Below are positions 1 through 7,392 of a stretch of 12,473 nt of DNA, piece by piece. This DNA is from G023898405 sp964368985 (lineage in GTDB: Bacteria > Myxococcota > UBA727 > JABDBI01). The translations under genes were made by a program, and so were the position numbers. Within the stretch, counting starts at the first letter, position 1. Each line of letters opens with the position of its first letter. Under the pieces are notes generated by a model. It made no database searches. It saw only the letters and a program-made list of their open reading frames with translations, and was not told where the DNA came from. Location of the stretch: NCBI GenBank assembly GCA_964368985.1, contig CAYJDW010000078.1:1-12473 (forward strand), read 5' to 3'.

Positions 1-7
1 CTCGGAA

Positions 8-586
8 ATGGTTACTCGTTCAGATAAGGAGATTATTAGACATATTATTGCGGGTATTAAAGATTTGGGCATTAATATTGATCAAGTAATAACTATTGTT
101 GGCGGGAGTGTGGCAGGAGGTCTGATTGAAGCAGATTTCTCATCACTACAATTTCTTACAAAGAGCTTAAATGAAGATATTTTTAGTGAAGAATGCACTA
201 TTGCATTAATAATTGCAAAGATAGATTTGCTAGGTTCAGAAGAGTTTGAAGCGATTAAAGAAGGGATGAGCAGGAATTTAAAAAATAAAAAAATGGATAG
301 TTATTCTATATATGGTACAGGCCTCATCTTTGGGCAAGATTTCCATAATGGAATGAAAGATAAAGCGCTTGACTCTGCTCTCTGCGTAATGCAACACCGC
401 AATAAGGTTCTGAAGGCAATTTTTAATGTTTCCTTCGCAGAAGGACTGAGCGTAGATGATAATGACAGAAAAGTGCTAAGTGATGAATTTCTTGAGGAGT
501 TTGTTCCTCTTCTAGAAATTCAAGAAAAGCTAAGAAAGCAGAACGACAATAGGCCAAAACGAGTATTCAAAAAGGTAACAAAATAG
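8..586 (+). CDS. Hypothetical protein, AT-rich orphan ORF (possibly 5'-partial)
   Basis: I do not recognise this 192-residue protein. It has no signal peptide and no convincing membrane helix. The N-terminal third is hydrophobic-rich with a Gly-rich stretch (IVGGSVAGG, about residues 30-38). The middle is a mixed helical sequence, and the C-terminus is charged and basic (KRVFKKVTK), which suggests a cytosolic, mostly helical protein. The ATG is only 8 bases from the window edge. The two in-frame codons before it are open and no Shine-Dalgarno is visible, so the true start may lie upstream. Base composition is markedly more AT-rich than proS or rpoB, and codon use favours A/T third positions, so recent acquisition is possible. 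The next intact gene is on the opposite strand, separated by a degraded region. That the reading frame is real is fairly likely; its function is unknown. Confidence 0.6.
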   Translation: MVTRSDKEIIRHIIAGIKDLGINIDQVITIVGGSVAGGLIEADFSSLQFLTKSLNEDIFSEECTIALIIAKIDLLGSEEFEAIKEGMSRNLKNKKMDSYSIYGTGLIFGQDFHNGMKDKALDSALCVMQHRNKVLKAIFNVSFAEGLSVDDNDRKVLSDEFLEEFVPLLEIQEKLRKQNDNRPKRVFKKVTK

Positions 587-734
587 TTGAAGCCAAGTAG
601 GTCCAGCTCGTTTGGAATTATGCAAGGAAATAGCATCGTTGATTTTTCAAAGCGTAAAACTTCTTTCTGGACCTAAAGCCTTCTTCCCCTGGCACAACAA
701 AACCTTTCCATCCTGGAGAGGATAATATTCTCCT
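587..734. other. Gene-free stretch with a 9-bp inverted repeat
   Basis: No intact gene is visible here. The stretch starts just after the stop of the AT-rich ORF and runs into the hppA remnant. A perfect 9-bp inverted repeat, TAGGTCCAG at 598-606 and CTGGACCTA at 667-675, encloses about 60 bp. An imperfect palindrome centred on AATATT lies near 716-733. Read on the minus strand, short open stretches continue from the hppA fragment but give no recognisable protein. It could be further gene debris or the junction of an insertion or deletion event. Confidence 0.35.
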
Positions 735-896
735 CGGATTGATAGCAGCGCCTGCTAGGTGAGTATGGTTTGCCGGTTATCACCGCTTTATTCGCTTCGA
801 ATCCTTTACCTGCCAAATTACCATCTTCGATGTATTTTTGGCGTTATCCCATGCACCACCGCAAGACGTGATCGAGAAACCGACGACAGGTCCGTA
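735..896 (-). pseudogene. hppA: Decayed C-terminal fragment of membrane-bound pyrophosphatase (HppA-like)
   Basis: HppA is an integral-membrane pyrophosphatase that couples hydrolysis of pyrophosphate to H+ or Na+ pumping. On the minus strand, three short frames together spell its conserved C-terminal segment. At 896-837 the reading ends in CGGAWDNAK. At 834-757, after an apparent loss of one A in a run of A's, it continues YIEDGNLAGKGFEANKAV and ITGKPYSP. At 755-735, in a third frame, it reads AGAAINP. The family pattern is GGAWDNAKKYIE, then GKG.EAHKA, VTGDTVGDP and AGPAINP. Relative to that pattern the remnant has a frameshift at 835-839, a deletion of about four codons around the GDTVGDP motif, and another frameshift near 756. 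A stop codon lies just upstream in frame at 899-897, and none of the remaining roughly 600 residues is present. This is a dead relic, not a gene. Identification rests on motif recall and is strong; exact ends are approximate. Confidence 0.75.
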
Positions 897-919
897 CTAT
901 CAGAACAAAGTAAAAATAA

Positions 920-1783
920 TTAATATAGTTTAGAAAGCGTCGTTCCAGGATAATAATGATAAAGAATATCTCGCATATTCTTGCCTGCCTTAGCCATGCC
1001 AAGAGCTCCATATTGGCACATCCCAACGCCATGGCCAAAGCCTTGGCCGGCAATATTTATTGAACCTTTCGTGAGATTCAATTCCGTGAGCATGGTGGAT
1101 TTGATGCGCATGGGGCCCATCAGCATGCGCAGTTCTTGTCCGCTAAGCTCTTTATTGGCGCTACCATTAAGGGCAATCTTGATGGCTCGGCCATCTGCAC
1201 CTTTTCGTGCAATACCGATAGAACTAATTTTTTGGCTGAGTTTTTGCTCTGCATCGCCCAGGGGATAAGATAATTTCCAGCGATAACTGGGAGAGCGGGT
1301 GCAATAGGAACACGGCACGCTTGTGAGATAGTCATAAGCACGGCCCCATACACTTTTGGAATCGGTGGTGTGGCCCCCGCAGGTTGAATGAAAGGATGTT
1401 TCGGCTAATTTGCCCTTGTAGACTAAAACTAAACCTTGGGTTTCCCGGGCGGCTTGAGTAAGTTTTGCACTTTCGTGATTTTTAAAAACCTGATCCATTA
1501 CCGAACTTTCCGTATGAAAGGGACGGGTTTCTCGCTCGCGCATGCGCAAAAGCGCAAAGGTACGTGCGGCCACTGCCTGAGCTTTAAGGGCTTCCATAGG
1601 CCAGGCTTCATGAACCTCGCCGGCGAGCACCGCTGCGACATATTTTTCTAAGTTAACACTGATGATTTTGCCGTGATGCTTAATCCGAATTTCTGGTGCC
1701 GGATGAGAAAGTCGGGCAATTTTAGGGCTACAGCCCAAATGGGAGAGCAGGCTTAGGGAAACTAAGAGTAAAACGCGAATCAT
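920..1783 (-). CDS. SpoIID/LytB-domain protein, putative secreted lytic transglycosylase-like lipoprotein
   Basis: This 287-residue protein belongs to the SpoIID/LytB family. In endospore formers SpoIID is a lytic transglycosylase that cleaves denuded peptidoglycan glycan strands; Gram-negative relatives act in cell-wall remodelling. The N-terminus (MIRVLLLVSLSLLSHLGC) is a lipoprotein-like signal with Cys18 as the probable lipidated residue, though the lipobox SHLGC is not ideal. The SpoIID core follows: VNLEKYVAAVLAGEV (about 43-57, Glu56 matching the catalytic Glu position), WPMEALKAQAVAARTFAL (61-78), STCGGHTTDS and VW (133-146), then two further cysteines (158, 161). The C-terminal signature is GQGFGHGVGMCQYGALGMA and HYYPGTTL (246-283). 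The length is complete for the family. A weak TTGGA lies about 8 bp before the ATG. It is divergent from proS across a 101-bp gap. Family assignment is firm; the exact substrate and lipidation are inferred. Confidence 0.9.
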   Translation of the reverse strand: MIRVLLLVSLSLLSHLGCSPKIARLSHPAPEIRIKHHGKIISVNLEKYVAAVLAGEVHEAWPMEALKAQAVAARTFALLRMRERETRPFHTESSVMDQVFKNHESAKLTQAARETQGLVLVYKGKLAETSFHSTCGGHTTDSKSVWGRAYDYLTSVPCSYCTRSPSYRWKLSYPLGDAEQKLSQKISSIGIARKGADGRAIKIALNGSANKELSGQELRMLMGPMRIKSTMLTELNLTKGSINIAGQGFGHGVGMCQYGALGMAKAGKNMRDILYHYYPGTTLSKLY

Positions 1784-1819
1784 TATATGTCCAAAATCTG
1801 AAGAGTAGTTTAAAGCTTA

Positions 1820-1848
1820 TTGCGACTAGCATTCGGCCCATGTATTGA
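1820..1848 (+). promoter_or_regulatory. Possible proS promoter
   Basis: The short divergent gap between the SpoIID-like gene and proS must hold promoters for both. A weak sigma70-like pair is visible towards proS: TTGCGA at 1820-1825 and TATTGA at 1843-1848, with a 17-bp spacer. The -10 matches only three of six consensus positions, so this is a candidate only. I see no clear promoter in the opposite direction. Confidence 0.25.
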
Positions 1849-1884
1849 GCCCATGAACTTACCACGAAAATTTAAGGTGACTAC

Positions 1885-3603
1885 ATGCTGCTTTCTAAAT
1901 TATTTTTGCCCACCATGCGCGAAGTGCCGGGTGATGCGGTTGTTATAAGCCATCAGCTGATGCTGCGTGCCGGGCTCATTCGCAAAGTAGCGGCTGGTAT
2001 CTATACATATTTACCACTGGGTTTACGAGTAATAAAGAAAATCTCCTCAATTATTGAACAAGAGATGACGAAAGCGGGCGGGCAAGAAATTTTAATGCCC
2101 ATGGTGCAGCCCGCAGATTTATGGCGTGAATCGGGTCGTTTCAATGAATATGGCCCTGAGCTTTTGCGGCTTAAAGATCGCAAAGACACGTGGTTTTGCC
2201 TCGGGCCAACTCATGAAGAAGTGGTATGTGCTTTGGTGCGTGACCATGTGAAAAGCTATAAAAGTTTGCCTCTCACGCTTTTTCAAATTCAAACTAAGTT
2301 TCGTGATGAGGTGCGTCCTCGTTTTGGTCTCATGCGCGGGCGTGAATTCATCATGAAAGATGCTTATTCATTTTGTGCCGATAAAAAGACCCAAGATCAG
2401 GTCTATCAAACCATGTGGGATGCTTATCATCGCATTTTTGAACGCTGTGGTCTGGAATTTCGTGCAGTCAGAGCCGCCACGGGTTCCATTGGCGGTGACT
2501 TAAGCCATGAGTTTCAAGTGCTCGCTCAATCGGGCGAAGATGCCATCGCCAGCTGCGATGAATGTGCCTATGCTGCCAATGTTGAGCTCGCGAAAATCGG
2601 GGCTTCGAAAGGTGAGAAAGCTACCGAGCAGGGGAGCTCAATGGCCGAAGTAGGCACGCCAGGACAAAAAACCATTGAGGAGCAAGCTCGCTATTTGGGA
2701 GTGGGCCCTGAAAAATTTATTAAGACTTTGGCCTATGAAATTGATAGCCATCTGTGCCTCATCTTGGTGCGGGGCGATCAAGAAGTCAGTGAAGCAAAAC
2801 TTAAATCGGCCCTGAAAGCAGATCAACTAAACTTGGCGCCTGAAGCTCGCGTTGCTGCTGAGATCGGCCCCTTAGGTTTCGTGGGCCCCATCAAAACCGG
2901 CCTTCGCGTGGTGGCGGATTCTGGTCTCATGGCACTTGAAGAAATGTTTGCTGGCGCCAATAAACTCGGATTTCACTGGTCGAGAGTAAATATCGCCCAT
3001 GATATCGCTCCTGAATTCTTAGATATTCGCCAAGCTAATAATGGTGATCCTTGTGGCGAATGCGGGGCGCCCTTTAAAATTCTTCGCGGTATTGAAGTGG
3101 GCCACATTTTCTACCTGGGAACCAAGTATTCCAAAGCTATGTCCGCCTCGGTGCAGAATGAGCATGGTGAAAATGTCACCATGGAAATGGGTTGTTATGG
3201 CATTGGTGTGGGGCGAACCGCTGCTGCTGCCATTGAGCAGAATCACGACGAGAAAGGCATTATTTGGCCGGTATCGATTGCGCCTTATCATGTGCACATT
3301 GTTTCTTTGGGTTTTGAAGAAGAAGTAATGAATGAGGCCAAGAATCTTTATGAGCGATTGGTTCAGGCCGGCGTAGAAGTACTCTTTGATGATCGCGATG
3401 AACGGGCAGGGGTGAAGCTCAATGATGCCGATCTTCTCGGTTGTCCGGTGCGCATTGCTATCGGCAAGCGCGGGGTCAAAAATCGTGAGATCGAAATCCT
3501 TCCTCGTCATTTGCAAGCCAATGGTCCCATCATGCTTTCTTTGGACAGCGATTATGTTGAGCGCATTAAAGAAATTTTGGTGGAGGCTGCGAGGCTCGCT
3601 TAA
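1885..3603 (+). CDS. proS: Prolyl-tRNA synthetase, bacterial type with editing domain
   Basis: ProRS charges tRNA-Pro with proline using ATP in the cytosol. The protein has 572 residues, the usual length of bacterial-type ProRS. Class II features appear in order: the motif 1 region with PADLWRESGRF (about 76-86), the PTHEE (TxE) segment at 108-112, motif 2 FRDEVRPRFGLMRGREFIMKDAYSF (139-163), and motif 3 GCYGIGVGRTAAAAIEQ (436-452). The C-terminal anticodon-binding domain follows (about 470-572, with LFDDRDERAGVK). Between motifs 2 and 3 lies the INS editing domain (about 225-405), which removes mischarged alanine. Lys280 in EKFIKTL corresponds to the Lys needed for editing in the E. coli enzyme. 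Two Cys pairs, CDEC (224-227) and CGEC (390-393), flank this domain and may bind zinc. The start is supported by AAGGTG at 1874-1879, 5 bp before the ATG. It ends in tandem TAA-TAG stops. No abnormality is seen. Confidence 0.97.
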   Translation: MLLSKLFLPTMREVPGDAVVISHQLMLRAGLIRKVAAGIYTYLPLGLRVIKKISSIIEQEMTKAGGQEILMPMVQPADLWRESGRFNEYGPELLRLKDRKDTWFCLGPTHEEVVCALVRDHVKSYKSLPLTLFQIQTKFRDEVRPRFGLMRGREFIMKDAYSFCADKKTQDQVYQTMWDAYHRIFERCGLEFRAVRAATGSIGGDLSHEFQVLAQSGEDAIASCDECAYAANVELAKIGASKGEKATEQGSSMAEVGTPGQKTIEEQARYLGVGPEKFIKTLAYEIDSHLCLILVRGDQEVSEAKLKSALKADQLNLAPEARVAAEIGPLGFVGPIKTGLRVVADSGLMALEEMFAGANKLGFHWSRVNIAHDIAPEFLDIRQANNGDPCGECGAPFKILRGIEVGHIFYLGTKYSKAMSASVQNEHGENVTMEMGCYGIGVGRTAAAAIEQNHDEKGIIWPVSIAPYHVHIVSLGFEEEVMNEAKNLYERLVQAGVEVLFDDRDERAGVKLNDADLLGCPVRIAIGKRGVKNREIEILPRHLQANGPIMLSLDSDYVERIKEILVEAARLA

Positions 3604-3643
3604 TAGGGGCGTCAGGAATATTTAGTATTGGTAAAATGGCTTA

Positions 3644-3672
3644 AGCGGTTGTCGCAATTGAGGACAACCGTT
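3644..3672 (+). other. Stem-loop after proS
   Basis: An inverted repeat AGCGGTTGTC / GACAACCGTT can form a 10-bp stem (one G-U pair) with a 9-nt loop, about 40 bp downstream of the proS stop. It lies 44 bp before the next start codon. No clean T-run follows, so it is a weak or Rho-aided terminator, an mRNA-stabilising hairpin, or an operator for the downstream gene. I cannot choose between these. Confidence 0.4.
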
Positions 3673-3716
3673 GCAAGTTGAGCGAGATTATATTTTTTAT
3701 TGAGTTGGAGGTTTCT

Positions 3717-5408
3717 ATGTATAAGTATTTTTTAATAGCATTTATGTTCTTTTCTGTTGTTGCTGGTGCTTTTGGCGAAGACAAAAATCAATATATTGAG
3801 TTGTTGCTCGCACTATCCACCGCAGAACAGGAAGAGCAGCTGCCAGTACTTCCTGAAGCTCATGATGAAGCGATGCAAAGGCTTAAGAAATATGCCGATT
3901 TACGCCGCACTAATTTGAGGCTTTTGGCTAAGTTGGAATCAAAGAATATGCCCGAGGCCAGCACAAAAGAATTTGTGACTGATATTTTGGCGACGCGTAG
4001 ACAGCTTTTTGGCCAGACGCCGGTTATGCGAGCGCTAAGTGCGGGAAAGCATAACGATGCCCTGCTCACCACCGCCAATAATTGGCTGAAATTTTTTGCC
4101 AGCAAAAAAGAGGATAAGAACGCCGCTATTCTTCAAAAAGAGCTTGGAAATATGATTGAATTAGGGCAAATAACCTATCACTATATTTCCTTATTGGGCC
4201 CCCGTTATGTGCATTCTTCTAAAACTTTAGGGGATGGGGAAAAAGAACTCTTAAAAGCAGTTATCCATGAAAGTGGCTACGATTATTTCGAAGCGCTCTC
4301 TGATGAAAATCTATGGAAAAACCCCACCGCCTTTTCAACGGCTTGGAACGGCTTTCATTTCAAAGGCTACGGAATCGCGCAGTCACACAAAGAGCGTAGT
4401 CACGTTGGGGATTTTATTAATTATAAAGTTGAGCCTTATTTGCCAGAGTCGATGGATATTTGTGTTCCTGGGGCCGGGTATTTTCCTTTGTTTGATCTGG
4501 TTTTTTATACTTTTAAAGATTGTCACCTTTTGGGAACACCGGCGCCGGATGAGAATTTGACAGCTCACGGGCTGAAGAATTTCTCTCCTTTGGCTTTTTG
4601 TATCCATGATAAAGTCCATGCCGAATTGGATAGCGCTCGGCGAGGAGCCGTGGCCGCGCTCACTGAGCATAACTTTCAAAATCGGCGTGATGGCGCCCTG
4701 TCCCCCACATTAACTGAGCAGGACGCAGCCCTGGTAGTGCTGAGTTATTATATGAGCATGGATCTTTTTCTTCATATTCTCCTCAAAGCTCAGCTGGAAG
4801 CTCTCGATGAGGAGGAAAAGTCGAAAGCTATTTTGGGTTTATTTTTGGCGACGCATGAATTTCCGATCTGGCACCCTATGGTATTTGATATACGGGCGAG
4901 TGCCATGGAATTTGCCAATAGCCTTGTTATTGGGGCTTTAAGCGCGCTTGGATCCAATAGTATTTGGGAGGATAGTGCCGAGCTTTTGGAAACTTCTCCC
5001 CATGATGGTTCTTGTGCCTTATCTGACCAACAGATTTTAGAGAAACTGGGTTTTCTTGAAGAGGATTTAAATAGCAGTCTTATTAAGAGAACTAAAAGAT
5101 TTATTAATGTGCAAGTAAGTACTAAGAGAGGCTCGGAAAGAACAGTAATCATTCCCACCTTGTTTCATAAATATCGCAACGCTTTAGATTCATGCAAGCT
5201 CCTTGAGATGGGCAATATTAACATCGAGCCACCCGCACAATTGACCCGTGTTAGGGCCATAAAGTTCATTGATGAAGTTCGCGCCCAAATGGTGGCAGTT
5301 TTGGAGATTCTTCGAAAAAGCGCGGCCAGGTATCTGGAGGAGGGAGAATTTATGTTTAAAGGGCAGGGCCAAGCGCGTATTAACTCCCAGGAACAAGCGC
5401 CGCGTTAA
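3717..5408 (+). CDS. Secreted protein of unknown function
   Basis: I do not recognise the family of this 563-residue protein. The start at 3717 is chosen because TGGAGG (3706-3711) sits 5 bp upstream. It also places a classic signal peptide at the N-terminus, MYKYFLIAFMFFSVVAGAFG, with a likely cleavage after AFG (residue 20) before Glu-Asp. An in-frame TTG at 3678 would bury the signal. The mature protein is mostly helical and charged, with no further membrane segment. Notable stretches are GFHFKGYGIAQSHKERSHVGDF (about 212-233), a central MDICVPGAGYFPLFDLVFYTFKDCH region (246-270), and HDKVHAELD (297-305), whose His/Asp spacing could suit a metal site, though that is speculation. Cys residues at 249, 269, 295, 433 and 493 could form disulfides in the periplasm. 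It follows proS with a stem-loop between and converges on the gamma-carboxylase-like gene. Confidence 0.8.
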   Translation: MYKYFLIAFMFFSVVAGAFGEDKNQYIELLLALSTAEQEEQLPVLPEAHDEAMQRLKKYADLRRTNLRLLAKLESKNMPEASTKEFVTDILATRRQLFGQTPVMRALSAGKHNDALLTTANNWLKFFASKKEDKNAAILQKELGNMIELGQITYHYISLLGPRYVHSSKTLGDGEKELLKAVIHESGYDYFEALSDENLWKNPTAFSTAWNGFHFKGYGIAQSHKERSHVGDFINYKVEPYLPESMDICVPGAGYFPLFDLVFYTFKDCHLLGTPAPDENLTAHGLKNFSPLAFCIHDKVHAELDSARRGAVAALTEHNFQNRRDGALSPTLTEQDAALVVLSYYMSMDLFLHILLKAQLEALDEEEKSKAILGLFLATHEFPIWHPMVFDIRASAMEFANSLVIGALSALGSNSIWEDSAELLETSPHDGSCALSDQQILEKLGFLEEDLNSSLIKRTKRFINVQVSTKRGSERTVIIPTLFHKYRNALDSCKLLEMGNINIEPPAQLTRVRAIKFIDEVRAQMVAVLEILRKSAARYLEEGEFMFKGQGQARINSQEQAPR

Positions 5409-5523
5409 AGCTTCCATGAATCTTAAATAGGCATAAGAGAATTCAAAAAATTTGGTGGAGGAGACTGATTGTCATTGTCGCGCCTGACTCTACAATTGCG
5501 AGCGGAGCGTGGCAATTTAAATT
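5409..5523. other. Convergent intergenic gap
   Basis: This is the 115-bp gap between two convergent genes. A bidirectional terminator would be expected, but only a short one is visible: AATTGC (5494-5499) and GCAATT (5512-5517) with a 12-nt loop, followed by an A/T-rich run. The stem is only 6 bp, so termination is not demonstrated. Confidence 0.25.
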
Positions 5524-7014
5524 TTAAGGCCGCTTAACTTTGTCGGCCACTGCTTTATTGGCCTCGCTCAGGGCAGGAATGGCGCGCATGGCAATGTCGT
5601 CTTTTTTGAGGGCTGGGCCAAAGCGGTTGGTTTTATGGGTCGCGTTCCATACGGGCTGGCGAATGGGGAAAACCCATTCATTGCCCCACTCTTTGGCTGT
5701 GACTTCCGAAAGATTGACCTCTGGATCAACGAAACGCTGGGATTTTCTGCCATTTAATGCGACTTTGCCATCCGCATATACCTCAACCGGCTTTTCTCCG
5801 GGTAGGGTATAAAGATCCCGCAGGTGATGAGCGAATTGGATAATAAGCGAAGGCTTGCCTGACATTTTTCGGGCTTGTCGTTTGGTGAGTAAACGCCTCG
5901 GATTGACATAATGGGTCTTGCCAGTTTCTGGGTCTCTCAGGGTAAAATCGAGGGTGCTACTTTTTCCGCGTAATTTCATATGCCAAGAAAAATTATGTCC
6001 TTCCTCAGTCCAGCTGCCATTGGTGTTGTAGAAAAAATGACGCAGGGGAAATATGCCCTGAAAAGCGATATGGCTGCACATCAGGATCAGGCCGGCTTTT
6101 TGCCAAGTGTTCAGACGAAAAGGAGGATAAGGCGAAGGCCAGACGGGTCGAAAACGTCTTTGGAAGAAGAAACTCAAAAAATCCCTGGGCCATGAGCTTT
6201 CAAAGAAAATGGTGGTGGCTCCGATCATAAACCAAGGGAATATGCCGATATTAAAAAGGTGGAAGTTGGTAAGATGGAAGGAGAGGGTGAAGCAAAAAGC
6301 GATAGCACGTGTAGGTCGATAAAGTAAAAATGGCACGACCAAGAGATCAAATAAAAGCCCTGCATAAGCAAAGAAATAAACCCCCAGTGCGCTTCCCATA
6401 AAAGCTTCTGAAGGATAGGCCCGTGCATGATCGCCGAGCCAGTCATATAGCGGCATGCCGTTGATCCAATCAACGTTCATTTTGGCAATGGCACCATAAA
6501 AATAAACGATACCAATCTGAATACGCAAAACCCAAATCGCCCAGCCCGGCACTGTGAGGCGGGCTTTATTTTTGCGAAATAGGGCATAAAGGGACCAACC
6601 TTTGTGGGCTGGAATAAAAATCATCATAAAAGAGATAATTATGACCAGGTAAAAGTGATTTAAATAATTGGTAACATCTACTAGAAATATATATGAAATA
6701 CAGAGAGCAGCGACCAATGTTGCGACATGATAGAATAAACCCAAAACAATGGCTAAGCCCGCAATGGCATAGACTATGAACAGCCATTCCATGCCGGCTG
6801 GTGAAATGGGTTCTACCCATTCGAAAAAGCGAAACTTGAAATATACTGATTGGCGGTTATATTCCATCACAATGGGTAAAAGGCGTGTCCCACGCCAGCA
6901 TTCGTAAAGTATAATGAGACCAAAAAATATACGAAATACGGCAAGACCGGCTATATCCATAGGACGGTAGAGCATGCTGTAGATGCGAGCGAATAATGGG
7001 TATTTATTTAGCAT
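5524..7014 (-). CDS. Vitamin K-dependent gamma-carboxylase-like integral membrane protein (HTTM domain)
   Basis: This 496-residue membrane protein resembles animal gamma-glutamyl carboxylase (GGCX) along most of its length. GGCX uses reduced vitamin K, O2 and CO2 to turn Glu into gamma-carboxy-Glu; whether a bacterial homologue does so is not known. Several hydrophobic helices fill residues 20-280. NHFYL (119-123) matches the GGCX segment holding the essential His160, and YFYGAIAKMNVDW (171-183) matches the segment with the catalytic-base Lys218, so His120 and Lys178 are both kept. FHLTNFHLFNIGIFPWFM (246-263) matches the later helix region. The soluble C-terminal part also matches: NGSWTEEGHNFSWHMK, RDPETGKTHYVNP and RFVDPEVNL. 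The C-terminus is shorter than the human protein. I chose the ATG at 7014 because GGTGA lies 5 nt upstream; a GTG at 7023 in the same frame is possible. It is convergent with the secreted protein and divergent from rpoB, and appears monocistronic. Confidence 0.88.
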   Translation of the reverse strand: MLNKYPLFARIYSMLYRPMDIAGLAVFRIFFGLIILYECWRGTRLLPIVMEYNRQSVYFKFRFFEWVEPISPAGMEWLFIVYAIAGLAIVLGLFYHVATLVAALCISYIFLVDVTNYLNHFYLVIIISFMMIFIPAHKGWSLYALFRKNKARLTVPGWAIWVLRIQIGIVYFYGAIAKMNVDWINGMPLYDWLGDHARAYPSEAFMGSALGVYFFAYAGLLFDLLVVPFLLYRPTRAIAFCFTLSFHLTNFHLFNIGIFPWFMIGATTIFFESSWPRDFLSFFFQRRFRPVWPSPYPPFRLNTWQKAGLILMCSHIAFQGIFPLRHFFYNTNGSWTEEGHNFSWHMKLRGKSSTLDFTLRDPETGKTHYVNPRRLLTKRQARKMSGKPSLIIQFAHHLRDLYTLPGEKPVEVYADGKVALNGRKSQRFVDPEVNLSEVTAKEWGNEWVFPIRQPVWNATHKTNRFGPALKKDDIAMRAIPALSEANKAVADKVKRP

Positions 7015-7140
7015 TAGTTTCACCGTTGAAAATGGACTACAGATAGTATTTAGAGGGAAAAAATAATTTATAATATTAAAAAGTGGAGGGAGAGAAAAAA
7101 AATAATAGATGCAGTTACTTGGAAATCTAAGTTAAATCCT

Positions 7141-7263
7141 ATGTAGGCCTCCGTGCCGGCCCTCAATCTTCCCCGGACTTCGTAAGAATCCGTCCTAGCG
7201 ACGTTTTTTTGATATCCTAAACCTTGTGCTGCTCCTGGGCCGGCACAGAGGCCGGCCCCTACC
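7141..7263. mobile_element. MITE-like element with GC-rich terminal inverted repeats
   Basis: A segment of about 120 bp is bounded by long inverted repeats. The left arm is at 7143-7162 (GTAGGCCTCCGTGCCGGCCC) and the right arm at 7237-7262. The arms match except for one substitution and a 6-bp GGCCGG absent from the left. The right arm is itself a perfect palindrome: GGGCCGGC, a 6-nt loop, GCCGGCCC (7237-7258). Inside is a small hairpin with a GUAA tetraloop (7175-7191). ATCCT occurs on both sides (7136-7140 and 7264-7268) and could be a target duplication, but its fit is loose. No transposase is present. GC-rich repeats of this general design occur as dispersed copies in many environmental bacteria. 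A non-autonomous element or REP/REPIN-type repeat is the best reading. Confidence 0.6.
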
Positions 7264-7355
7264 ATCCTGAGGTTCCACGCCATGATTAAATGTCTTGGTT
7301 TCAATTTTTATTTTTTTGTCAAGAAAATCCTTCAGAAAAAAACTTAGCCAAGGGG

Positions 7356-7384
7356 TTGACAGGGTAGTTAAAACTTCCTAACAG
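7356..7384 (+). promoter_or_regulatory. Candidate promoter upstream of rpoB
   Basis: A perfect -35 hexamer, TTGACA (7356-7361), is followed after 17 bp by TAACAG (7379-7384), a poor -10 with three of six matches. Transcription would begin near 7391 and meet the strong terminator about 50 nt later. It is the best sigma70-like signal in the intergenic region and points towards rpoB. Confidence 0.45.
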
Positions 7385-7392
7385 ACCAGTCA

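Noticed and set aside
844..1053. Minus-strand ORF of 69 codons overlapping the SpoIID-like gene end
   Set aside because: It is a different frame of the SpoIID-like C-terminus running into the intergenic and hppA relic; its product resembles nothing.
3019..3516. Long minus-strand ORF (165 codons) inside proS
   Set aside because: It lies entirely opposite the conserved motif 3 and anticodon-binding part of proS and has no family features; a shadow frame.
5494..5517. AATTGC/GCAATT hairpin as a terminator between the convergent genes
   Set aside because: The stem is only 6 bp with a 12-nt loop and no clean T-run; too weak to call.
7136..7268. ATCCT direct repeats as a definite target-site duplication
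   Set aside because: The copies do not abut the inverted repeat ends symmetrically (2 and 1 bases off), and a 5-mer can recur by chance.
7068..7304. Minus-strand ORF of 78 codons across the repeat element
   Set aside because: Its sequence is just the translation of the inverted repeats and AT-rich flank, with no ribosome-binding site and no recognisable protein.
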